A DNA stretch of 64,000 nt, from assembly GCA_024401305.1 (NCBI GenBank), contig JAKSLI010000002.1, positions 39,448 through 103,447 of the forward strand, in the 5' to 3' direction. This stretch comes from Bacteroidaceae bacterium. Lineage in GTDB: Bacteria; Bacteroidota; Bacteroidia; Bacteroidales; Bacteroidaceae. This document shows, piece by piece, positions 34,200 to 41,381 of this stretch (position 1 is its first letter; each line of letters opens with the position of its first letter). Position numbers and translations under genes: made by a program. The notes below the pieces were generated by a model that ran no database searches, was not told where the DNA came from, and saw nothing but the letters and a program-made list of their open reading frames with translations.

Positions 34200-35279
34200 T
34201 TAGTCTTCTTCAAGGCGTTGGAGATGGCAGTGCATGAGGTTGCCGTCTTCGTCGTGAAGGTGCATGCCGTTGCCTTCGCAATAGCGGAAAACCTTGCAGT
34301 CGGCACAGATGCCTTTCTTCGCCCAATCGCGGTTGCGATAGTTCTGGTAGCGGTTTTCCCATACGTCCCAGAAGTCGTCCTTGTAGATGTTTCCTTGATA
34401 GAACTTGCTGCGAATGCTGGTACATGCCGACATGCTTCCGTCGATAAGTATCGAAGCAACACTGATGCCTGCATGGCAACGGTATAGGGCATCGCGAACT
34501 TCCGATTCGTAATCGCCAAGGAAACCTTCGCATGCATAGCTGGTATGAATGAGATTCTCCTTGCGACAGTCCTTTATGAAGTCCATGAGATAGCGGAAAT
34601 CCTTATTTGACAATTGGAAATCAGGATACTGCTTTGCCCTGCCTACAGGGAATATTGAGAACAATCGCCACTTGCGAACGCCTGCTTCGTAGAGCGTTTC
34701 CTTCAGTTTTGGCAGGTATTTTATGTTACGACCATTAACGCAAGTAACAACATCCCAGACAACACCGCGCGTTCTAGCCATCAGTTTTATGGCACGCATG
34801 GCATTCTGATAGCTGTTTTCGTGACCACGCATCCAGTTGTGGTCTTCTTCCAAACCGTCGAGGCTGATGGCTACGCTGCTTAGTCCTGCGTCGAGAAGTC
34901 GGCGAAGGCGTTCTTCTGTAAGCAACATACCGTTGGTAACGATAGACCATGGGAACTCGCGCTTCTTGAGTTCCATGCCCACATCCTCAATATCCTTTCG
35001 CATAAGAGGTTCGCCGCCAGAGAAGATTATCATCAGGCGGTGCGGATCGTCTATGTTGGGAAGTATGCTCTTGTCGATGACGCGAAGGAAGTCTTCTGCA
35101 GGCATATCTGGAGTCTCGGCAACAACCTTGCAGTCGCTGCCACAATGCTTGCACTTCAGATTGCAGCGCAGAGTGCACTCCCAGAACAATTGGCGCAACG
35201 GATGAATCTTCTTCTCGTTGTTGCGCATCATTCGGTCTATCTCCAAAGCAACACGCTTCTTGAAAGGTATCTTCGTCAT
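34200..35279 (-). CDS. Radical SAM/SPASM enzyme of the rSAM/lipoprotein system
   Basis: A 359-residue enzyme. The radical-SAM cluster motif CNLKCKHC (C39, C43, C46) lies near the N-terminus, followed by FSGGEPLMRKDIED, VTNGMLLTEE and VAISLDGLEEDHNWMRG. The C-terminal SPASM-type Cys set (CHAGISVASILIDGSMSACT, ICADCKVFRYCEGNGMH, MHCH) binds extra Fe-S clusters, as in peptide-modifying maturases. It starts one base after the stop codon of the small lipoprotein gene. This pairing matches the described 'rSAM/lipoprotein' families of Bacteroidales; the modification made is not known to me. The likely substrate is the neighbour's YGGP motif. Confidence 0.88.
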   Translation of the reverse strand: MTKIPFKKRVALEIDRMMRNNEKKIHPLRQLFWECTLRCNLKCKHCGSDCKVVAETPDMPAEDFLRVIDKSILPNIDDPHRLMIIFSGGEPLMRKDIEDVGMELKKREFPWSIVTNGMLLTEERLRRLLDAGLSSVAISLDGLEEDHNWMRGHENSYQNAMRAIKLMARTRGVVWDVVTCVNGRNIKYLPKLKETLYEAGVRKWRLFSIFPVGRAKQYPDFQLSNKDFRYLMDFIKDCRKENLIHTSYACEGFLGDYESEVRDALYRCHAGISVASILIDGSMSACTSIRSKFYQGNIYKDDFWDVWENRYQNYRNRDWAKKGICADCKVFRYCEGNGMHLHDEDGNLMHCHLQRLEED

Positions 35280-35280
35280 C

Positions 35281-35529
35281 TTATTCAGACTTTTCCTCGA
35301 TGATTACCTTCTCCTGGTCATTGTAACGGCTGTATGGACCGCCATACATAACCCTCATCTTCTGATCCTCATCGACTTTTAGCGTGTCAAGCTTTTCATA
35401 CATATCCGGACCTCCGTACATGCACTCTGGTCCTCTGCCAATCTTGAAGCTATTGCATGCAGAAAAACCAAAGACGGAAAGAACAAAAGCAAGAATGCTG
35501 TTGATTGCGATTAGTATTTTCCTTTTCAT
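35281..35529 (-). CDS. Radical-SAM-associated small lipoprotein, probable modified peptide
   Basis: An 82-residue precursor. Residues 1-24 form a signal peptide with lipobox GFSAC (C25), so the mature part is only 58 residues. That part contains two copies of the motif M-Y-G-G-P: ECMYGGPDMYEK at about 35-46 and RVMYGGPYSRY at about 59-69. A single Cys precedes the first. Families next to this rSAM type typically carry a C-x-Y-G-x-P motif, so these are the probable modification sites. Secretion as a lipoprotein would put the modified part at the envelope. Confidence 0.85.
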   Translation of the reverse strand: MKRKILIAINSILAFVLSVFGFSACNSFKIGRGPECMYGGPDMYEKLDTLKVDEDQKMRVMYGGPYSRYNDQEKVIIEEKSE

Positions 35530-35561
35530 GATTGTTCAGAATTCATAAACATTATATGCCG

Positions 35562-35569
35562 CAAAAGTA
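35562..35569 (-). promoter_or_regulatory. -7 box of the lipoprotein-rSAM operon
   Basis: TACTTTTG on the minus strand, 33 bp before the lipoprotein ATG. Confidence 0.55.
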
Positions 35570-35664
35570 CACAATTATTGAAAAATATTGAGACTTTTTG
35601 CCGTGTTTTTTCATAAATAATTGGATTTTTCCTTGTTTTGCGTGTATAATTGCAATGAATATCT

Positions 35665-35672
35665 TATTTTTG
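35665..35672 (+). promoter_or_regulatory. -7 box of rmuC
   Basis: TATTTTTG, 20 bp before the ATG at 35693. Confidence 0.5.
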
Positions 35673-35692
35673 CAATCATAAAAATGTAAACT

Positions 35693-37090
35693 ATGGAATT
35701 TGTTTATCTTGGAATTGGATTGGTAGTGGGTGCTGTCGTTATGTTTTTCATTGGCAAAAGCAAGCGTGCAGCCGTGGAGGCATTACTCGATGCGGAGAAA
35801 AAAGACCGTGCGGGAGACGAGAAGCGTCTTGAGGAACGAATCGTTGAAGTGAAGAACGAATGCAAGCAACGCATCGCAGAAGTGAAGGCGGAAGCAGCAG
35901 ATGTGCTCGCAAAGCAGAAAGCAGAAGCAGCGGATGTACTTGCAAAGCAGAAGGCAGAGGCTAAGGAAATGCTGGAGTCTGGCAAGAAAGAGGCAGACCA
36001 TCTTCGCATGAAGGAGATTGAGGAACTAAAACAGAGTTACGAGCAGCAGATGAAACTCTTCAAGGAAGAGATGAAGACCGCTACTGATGCTTTGCTGAAA
36101 GAGCGCAGCAGTGCGTTGCAGTCTGCTAATACGGAGCAGATGGAAGTGCTCTTCAAACCGTTGAAGGACAACATAGAGCGCATGGAGAAGTCTATCGTTG
36201 ACAACCGTGAGGCACAGGCTCGTAATACTGCAAGCATTGCCAAGACCATGGAGCAGATGATGCAGCGTACAGCAGACCTTGGCCAGCAGGCGGATAGACT
36301 CAGCAATGCCCTTCAAAGAAAGAACAAGACTGCCGGCAACTGGGGCGAGCTTGTGCTTACCGAACTGCTTGAAAGCCAGGGCTTACAGCAGGGTATTCAC
36401 TTCGATGCGCAGCAGTCGATGAAGGACGAACTCGGACATTCGCTTCGTAATGAGGACAGTGGCTCAAGAATGATTCCTGACGTTGTGCTACATCTTGCCG
36501 ATAATCGCGATGTGATCATTGACTCAAAGATGTCGCTAACAGCCTATGCAGACTATCAGAATGCTGAGACGGAAGAGGAGAAAGCAGAGGCTTCACAGCG
36601 CCATTTGGACTCGGTCCGTGCGCATATCAAGGAACTTATAGCCAAGAATTACAGCGACTATGTGAAGAAACCTCGCGTGAGCAGTGATTTCGTGATAATG
36701 TTCGTGCCTATTGAAGGTGCGTTGCAGTTGGCTTTGAGCAAGGCTCCAGAACTATGGCGTGAAGCTTTCGACAAGAGAGTGTTCCTCGTGGGAGGCCAGA
36801 CTCTCATTGCAGCCCTTCGCATCATTGACCTCACTTGGGTGAATGTGCAGCAGGAGAGGAACACGCAGAAAATCATGGATGAAGCACGCAAACTCGTGGA
36901 TAGGGTAGGGCAGTTCTATGCTAACTTTGAAGAAGTCGGCAAGAAACTCGCAGCAGCCCAGGATGCCTATAAGTCAGTGCAAGACAAAGTCAAGGATGGA
37001 CGCCAAAGCATTCTCGGCGCAGGCCATACACTGGAAGAACTTGGCGTGCGTGGAAAGAAGGCACTGCCAAGGTTGGAGAGCGATAGCTGA
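35693..37090 (+). CDS. rmuC: DNA recombination protein RmuC
   Basis: A 465-residue protein. An N-terminal membrane anchor (FVYLGIGLVVGAVVMFFIG) is followed by a long coiled coil (about 30-215) rich in Ala, Glu and Lys. The RmuC nuclease-like domain has NWGELVLTELLESQGLQQG, IPDVVLHLADNRDVIIDSKM (the D-x-K of a restriction-like fold), FVIMFVPIEGALQLAL and RVFLVGGQTLIAALRIIDL. RmuC limits inverted-repeat recombination. The coil contains the duplicated unit AEAADVLAKQK, read from a tandem 27-30 bp repeat near 35890-35950. Confidence 0.93.
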   Translation: MEFVYLGIGLVVGAVVMFFIGKSKRAAVEALLDAEKKDRAGDEKRLEERIVEVKNECKQRIAEVKAEAADVLAKQKAEAADVLAKQKAEAKEMLESGKKEADHLRMKEIEELKQSYEQQMKLFKEEMKTATDALLKERSSALQSANTEQMEVLFKPLKDNIERMEKSIVDNREAQARNTASIAKTMEQMMQRTADLGQQADRLSNALQRKNKTAGNWGELVLTELLESQGLQQGIHFDAQQSMKDELGHSLRNEDSGSRMIPDVVLHLADNRDVIIDSKMSLTAYADYQNAETEEEKAEASQRHLDSVRAHIKELIAKNYSDYVKKPRVSSDFVIMFVPIEGALQLALSKAPELWREAFDKRVFLVGGQTLIAALRIIDLTWVNVQQERNTQKIMDEARKLVDRVGQFYANFEEVGKKLAAAQDAYKSVQDKVKDGRQSILGAGHTLEELGVRGKKALPRLESDS

Positions 37091-37127
37091 TGGTAGAATA
37101 TGTTAGCAAAATGTTTCGTTTTCTGCT

Positions 37128-37366
37128 GATACTATTTTGTCAGAATGTTCCTTGGTTTTCAAAACTCTGCGGGATTCAATAAAAAACTCACGGTAAAACG
37201 ACCAAAAACTCACGGAGAAAATAAAATATCTCTATGAGTTTTTGGTCGTTTTACCGTGAGTTTTTCAATGCTTTTCTAACAGATTGATTACTAAATGGTT
37301 ATAAAACCGTCAAAATCTGTTGAAATGGCAAGGGTATGTCCCGAAAGTAGTGATACTATTTTGTCA
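37128..37366. repeat. 239-bp intergenic element, copy B, with inverted loop
   Basis: Same element as 5635-5876 in the same orientation. Terminal GATACTATTTTGTCA repeats lie at 37128-37143 and 37352-37366, with 31-bp arms at 37182-37212 and 37235-37265. The 22-bp loop at 37213-37234 is the exact reverse complement of the loop in copy A. The right terminal repeat supplies the stop codon (37356-37358) and last codons of the GH43 gene. Confidence 0.92.
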
Positions 37367-38987
37367 ATCTTTCGTAATCGAAGAAGTCGATGTCGATGTA
37401 ACCGCCAACTTGCTTTGTTGCGTAATTGAAGATTGAGAAGCGGTTGCCCATGAAGTGCTTGAGGTTATAGACCATGTGGAAATCTGTGCCGAGCTGCTTC
37501 CATGTCTTGTTGTCAAGACTGTATGAGAACTGGCAGATGTCAACGGTGTTGCTTGGATGTGCTGGGTCTTGACTGAAGTTGAAGTATGCACGGAGATAAA
37601 CCTTGTTCTTCTTGAGTTCTACGCGAGCCTTCTCTGCGTCGCGATCCTTCATGACAAGGAACTTCTTCTTGCCTTCCTTCTGCACTTGGATGATGCCTGG
37701 CTCTGCGCAGTAAGAAGAGAGACCGCAGATGTCGCCGTCCTTCATGTTCTTTACGTCAATGGCAACAGTGCCGACGCAAGCAGGTCCTTCTGTGCGCTGT
37801 CCGATAGTGTTGCGAGCGTGGAAGAGATCTTCCGTAATCTTGCCAGTCTTGAGACGGAGGTAACCAGGGCGCTCTGTGAGAGACCAGAGGCTGTTGTCTG
37901 GGTTATGATTCCACTGCCATTCCCACTTCAAACCGTTTGGCTGATAGATTGATGGGTCGAGAACGGCTGGGCGAGAAAAATCGTCAGACACAGCGTAAGC
38001 GGCTGTGATAGGAGTGCTGACCTTCGCTGGAGTCTTGAGTTCTGAGAGCATTGGCCATCCGTCAACCCACTTGCAGTCAAGCAGATATGGCATACGACCA
38101 GCAGCACCGTGGTCTTGGAACATTACGCCGTACCAATCGCCTTCGGGAGTGTCAACGATGCAACCTTGTGCGACGCCTGCTCCCGGTTTGCTGATGTCGT
38201 CTTCCATGATAATCTGGTGCTCGTAAGGACCTTCGATCTTGTCGGAACGGAAGCAAACCTCTGTACGCATTCTGCCGTGCTGACCTGGTCTTGCCTGGAA
38301 GTTCCACCAAATCATGAAGATGTAGTACTTGCCATTGATCTTTGTGAGATGAGTGCCTTCAAGCAGACTTGGGTAGCCCATTGCAGGACCGTCGATGACC
38401 TTTACGTCAAGTCCGTCCTTGTCGATGCCTGAAAGGTCGCTCTTGAGCTGCTGAATGCGAACACCACCGCCTGCGCCAGCGATGTAAACCTTGTCGTCAT
38501 CGTCAAAGAAAAGACCTGTGTCGTGGTGCAATTCGTTGAGGTCCATTACCTTATCCCACTTGCCAGCAGGATCTGTGGCAGAGTAGATGTAAGTCTTTTG
38601 CGGACGATTTGTTGCGAAGAAAACATAGAACTTTCCGTTGTGATAGCGTAGAGAAGTAGCCCACTGACCAGCGCCATATACATCGCTTGCCTTGAGGTCT
38701 GGGTCGTAGGTGAGGTCGTAGGCAGGAGAATCCTTTATCTCAGGCACAACGTATGAAATGATCTTCCAGTTCACGAGGTCTGTTGACTTCATGATAGGCA
38801 CGCCCGGGAAGAGGTGCATCGTTGTGCTGACCATATAATAGTCTGAACCGACGCGAATGACATCAATGTCAGGTACATCGGAATAAACGGTTGGAGTCTG
38901 TCTCGCCAATGGGTTCTGCTGTGCATTCACTGGAGTGCAGCAGAGCAATGCAACGAGGAAAAGGATAGAAGAATAAAGGGTTTTCAT
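37356..38987 (-). CDS. Secreted glycoside hydrolase family 43 (beta-xylosidase/arabinofuranosidase type)
   Basis: A 543-residue protein with signal peptide MKTLYSSILFLVALLCCTPV. A five-blade propeller follows (about 30-330). The catalytic base Asp is in SDVPDIDVIRVGSDYYMVS, the pKa-modulating Asp is near LTYDPDLKASDVYGAGQWA, and the acid Glu is in SLLEGTHLTKINGKYYIF. A C-terminal beta-sandwich (about 345-543; GFYLDLR-like strands, LRLKTGKI, ICGLSSYC, TVDICQFSYSL) is of the GH43 accessory type. It probably trims xylan or arabinan side chains. No T9SS C-terminal domain is seen. The stop codon comes from the repeat element. Confidence 0.88.
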   Translation of the reverse strand: MKTLYSSILFLVALLCCTPVNAQQNPLARQTPTVYSDVPDIDVIRVGSDYYMVSTTMHLFPGVPIMKSTDLVNWKIISYVVPEIKDSPAYDLTYDPDLKASDVYGAGQWATSLRYHNGKFYVFFATNRPQKTYIYSATDPAGKWDKVMDLNELHHDTGLFFDDDDKVYIAGAGGGVRIQQLKSDLSGIDKDGLDVKVIDGPAMGYPSLLEGTHLTKINGKYYIFMIWWNFQARPGQHGRMRTEVCFRSDKIEGPYEHQIIMEDDISKPGAGVAQGCIVDTPEGDWYGVMFQDHGAAGRMPYLLDCKWVDGWPMLSELKTPAKVSTPITAAYAVSDDFSRPAVLDPSIYQPNGLKWEWQWNHNPDNSLWSLTERPGYLRLKTGKITEDLFHARNTIGQRTEGPACVGTVAIDVKNMKDGDICGLSSYCAEPGIIQVQKEGKKKFLVMKDRDAEKARVELKKNKVYLRAYFNFSQDPAHPSNTVDICQFSYSLDNKTWKQLGTDFHMVYNLKHFMGNRFSIFNYATKQVGGYIDIDFFDYERLTK

Positions 38988-39010
38988 AGGTTATTGGTTT
39001 GTTTTCGCTG

Positions 39011-39018
39011 CAAAATTA
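39011..39018 (-). promoter_or_regulatory. -7 box of the GH43 gene
   Basis: TAATTTTG on the minus strand, 24 bp before the ATG at 38987. Confidence 0.55.
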
Positions 39019-39106
39019 AAGGATTTCAATGAAAAAAGCAAGTTTTTAGCTGCTTTTCTAAAAACTTGCTTCTATGAAGGATGAAATTTCCATTTATCTC
39101 ATCCTC

Positions 39107-40036
39107 TTATTTACTTCCCAAATAGAGGAAAATCATACCTACGAGAACGAGGAAAAGGTCGAAGGCTTTCGCTTTGAGATTGCGTTCGTGGAATAGCCAT
39201 GCGCCAAAGAGGAAGCTGACGATTACACTGCTTCGGCGAATCATTGACACTACGCTGATCATTGCTTCCGGCAGACTCAATGCGTAGAAATAGACGAAGT
39301 CGGCTATGGAGAGTGTTATGCTCACGATGATTATAGACCAACGCCATTCGAACTTCATGCTTGGAGTGTGCTTACCGTCTGAGGATGAACGGTTTAGAAG
39401 CAATGCAGCAACACCCATCATTAGGCACTGGTAGATGTTGAACCACGACTGGACAAGCATTCTATCGCAACCGACACCGCCTGATTCAGCGGGTGCAAGG
39501 ATGTATTTGTCCCACATTCCGCTGACAGCTCCGAGCATACTTGCCGCAACTGCCGCCCATATCCATTTGTTGTACTTGAAATTGATGCCTTCCTTCTTGC
39601 CGCTGTTCTTCAGCATATAGAATGAAACGACGGCGAAGAACACACCGATCCATTGCATCAGGTTCAGTCGTTCGCCGAAGACAGCGAAGGCTCCGATGAG
39701 TACCATCACAGGGCGAGTGGCGTTGATCGGTCCGACAATGGTCAGCGGAAGATGCTTCATTGCGAAATATCCTAACAGCCAAGAACTCAGCACGATACAG
39801 CTCTTTATCAGTACATAGAAATGCTGGTTCCAACCATCTACTGCGACGTGGAAGATGGAACCGTCGAGTACATTGGTGAATGCCGACAGCAAGATGAATG
39901 GAAGGAAGATGATGGAAGAGAAAAGCGTGTTCAGGAAAAGAACCATAACGACGGAATTGTCTATCAAAGCACGCTTTTTCGCCGTATCATAGCAGCCAAG
40001 GAGTGCTGCGGAAAGGAATGCAAGAATTAGCCACAT
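39107..40036 (-). CDS. EamA/DMT-family transporter
   Basis: A 309-residue inner-membrane protein with about ten spans in two EamA halves: MWLILAFLSAALLGCYDTAK at the start, WLLGYFAMKHLPLTIVGPIN, RPVMVLIGAFAVFGERLNLM, and the second half ending SFLFGAWLFHERNLKAKAFD. DMT proteins export amino acids, metabolites or nucleotide sugars. The start at 40036 gives the canonical N-terminus; a longer frame to 40141 runs through a REP element. It diverges from the ACT-domain gene across a symmetrical promoter region, which may hint at amino-acid export. Confidence 0.85.
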   Translation of the reverse strand: MWLILAFLSAALLGCYDTAKKRALIDNSVVMVLFLNTLFSSIIFLPFILLSAFTNVLDGSIFHVAVDGWNQHFYVLIKSCIVLSSWLLGYFAMKHLPLTIVGPINATRPVMVLIGAFAVFGERLNLMQWIGVFFAVVSFYMLKNSGKKEGINFKYNKWIWAAVAASMLGAVSGMWDKYILAPAESGGVGCDRMLVQSWFNIYQCLMMGVAALLLNRSSSDGKHTPSMKFEWRWSIIIVSITLSIADFVYFYALSLPEAMISVVSMIRRSSVIVSFLFGAWLFHERNLKAKAFDLFLVLVGMIFLYLGSK

Positions 40037-40046
40037 CTTATTAAAT

Positions 40047-40173
40047 CTTAGACCCCTCAAGCTCCCCCAAGGGGAGATGTTAATAGCTTTGTGGGATATT
40101 AAGTGTTTAGTGTTAAGTGTTAGTTTCGGCCTCCAAATCAATTAAAATTCCCCCTTTGGGGGTTAGGGGGTCT
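40047..40173. repeat. Mosaic REP element with inverted GC-rich ends
   Basis: Left end: GACCCCTCAAGCTCCCCCAA. Right end: CCCCCTTTGGGGGTTAGGGG. They are inverse relatives and enclose a TTAAGTGTTTAGTGTTAAG repeat. The right part resembles 42273-42353. It lies in the 5' leader of the DMT gene. Confidence 0.8.
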
Positions 40174-40184
40174 TTATCCGGCTG

Positions 40185-40448
40185 CAAAGTTACGAATAAG
40201 TGAGTGAAAAGCAAAAGAAAGACTCGTTTTTCTTTTGTTTTTCCGAGCGTAAGTAATTTAGACGAAGTCAAAGTAACAAAACTTACGGATTTAAATAAAT
40301 AATGTAAAAGAAAAGAAAATTTGTATATTTCTTTGTTGATTTATTTTTTATTTGTAACTTTGGCAAGCCTAAATTACTCTCGTTCGGAAATAAAAATAAA
40401 AGTTTTTGGACTTTTATTTTGTATTTCTCTCACTTATTTGTAATTTTG
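40185..40448. promoter_or_regulatory. Divergent, nearly mirror-symmetrical promoter region
   Basis: Minus promoter: TTTG (40212-40215), 19 bp, TAACTTTG (40185-40192). Plus promoter: TTTG (40418-40421), 19 bp, TAATTTTG (40441-40448). The two spacers are near copies. A further plus promoter, TTTG-19 bp-TAACTTTG, ends near 40362. Inner arms CCGAGCGTAAGTAATTTAG (40243-40261) and CTAAATTACTCTCGTTCGG (40369-40387) are also inverted. AAAATAAAAGT...ACTTTTATTTT is a hairpin near 40394. Confidence 0.7.
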
Positions 40449-40474
40449 CAACCAATATTTAAACACATTTAACC

Positions 40475-40870
40475 ATGACACTAACACAAGTTTCTGTATT
40501 TATTGAGAACAAGCCTGGCAGAACAGGCGAAGTTATTAAGATTCTCGCTGAGAATAACATCAATGTGTTGGCATTCTCGCAGTCTGATGGTAAGGACTTC
40601 GGTATCTTCCGCCTCATCGTTAATGAGGTGGCTAAGGCTGTTACCGTACTCAAGGACGCAAGTCTTGCTGTAATGACAACAGAGGTTTTCGCCATTGAAT
40701 GTCCTAACACTACAGGTTCTCTCGCAAAGATTCTCACAGACCTTGCTGAGAACGAGATTTCAATCGACTATATGTATGCCTTCCAGTATGAGAACCTCTC
40801 AAAGGCTATCATTCGCGCAAAGCAGATGGACGCTTGCAAGGAAGTACTTAAAAAGTGCGGTTGGGCGTAG
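40475..40870 (+). CDS. Tandem ACT-domain protein
   Basis: A 131-residue protein made of two ACT domains: TQVSVFIENKPGRTGEVIKI (about 4-23) and TTEVFAIECPNTTGSLAKIL (about 69-88), each with the G/N-rich ligand loop. ACT domains bind amino acids. Stand-alone tandem ACT proteins of this type sit beside indolepyruvate oxidoreductase and phenylacetate-CoA ligase genes in Bacteroidota and archaea, as here, and probably sense the aromatic amino acid supply. The start fits the domain boundary. Confidence 0.9.
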   Translation: MTLTQVSVFIENKPGRTGEVIKILAENNINVLAFSQSDGKDFGIFRLIVNEVAKAVTVLKDASLAVMTTEVFAIECPNTTGSLAKILTDLAENEISIDYMYAFQYENLSKAIIRAKQMDACKEVLKKCGWA

Positions 40871-40871
40871 A

Positions 40872-40904
40872 TGTGAATGCGTAATGCGTAATGCGTAATT
40901 CGTA
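40872..40904. repeat. GTAATGC tandem repeat ending in a start codon
   Basis: GAATGCGTAATGCGTAATGC then GTAATTCGTAATG. The ATG of the thioesterase gene is the last ATG of the array. Confidence 0.8.
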
Positions 40905-41345
40905 ATGGAACTGAAAGACTTCTTCAAGAACGACCGCTTTGCCGCTGATGCTGGCTGCGAACTGCAGGAAATATCCGACGGCTATGCGGTGGCTACGATG
41001 ACTGTTGGCAAACAACATCTCAATGCTGGTGGTGTTTGCCAAGGCGGTGCCATGTTCACTCTCGCCGACCTCGCCTTCGCTGCCGCTGTGAACAGTCACG
41101 GACAGCTCACATTCTCCATAAACAGCACGATAAACATCTTCTCATCTGCCATGGAAGGCGATGTGCTGACGGCTATGGCAAAGGAGGAAGTGAACCATCC
41201 GAAGATACCGTTCTGCGAGGTTAAGATAACCAATCAGGACGGCAAACTGATAGCGTCATTCATCGGGCAAGCGTACCGCAAGAATCAAGTAATAGACCCC
41301 TCCCGCCTCCCCACAAGGGAGGAGTCAAAGCCAAATGAGGGATGA
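40905..41345 (+). CDS. PaaI-like hotdog thioesterase with a REP-derived C-terminus
   Basis: A 146-residue protein. The hotdog fold spans about 1-125, with QHLNAGGVCQGGAMFTLADL carrying the HN-GG-x-x-FTLAD signature, then FAAAVNSHGQLTFSINSTIN. PaaI-type enzymes cleave acyl- or aryl-acetyl-CoA esters, which fits the neighbouring aryl-pyruvate cluster. The last about 18 residues (VIDPSRLPTREESKPNEG) are read from a GC-rich REP palindrome (41293-41325), so the native C-terminus was replaced or extended. Confidence 0.87.
   Translation: MELKDFFKNDRFAADAGCELQEISDGYAVATMTVGKQHLNAGGVCQGGAMFTLADLAFAAAVNSHGQLTFSINSTINIFSSAMEGDVLTAMAKEEVNHPKIPFCEVKITNQDGKLIASFIGQAYRKNQVIDPSRLPTREESKPNEG
41293..41325. 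repeat. REP palindrome inside the thioesterase 3' end
   Basis: GACCCCTCCCGCCTCCCCAC with AAGGGAGGAGTC. Same family as 40047, 41412, 41743 and 42273. Confidence 0.8.
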
Positions 41346-41381
41346 TTCCATCCAAGAGCACAAATAATGACTATAAACAAT

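Noticed and set aside
41367-41381. Upstream ATG of the amidase gene
   Set aside because: It is in frame, but the family N-terminus MKIS begins at 41382.
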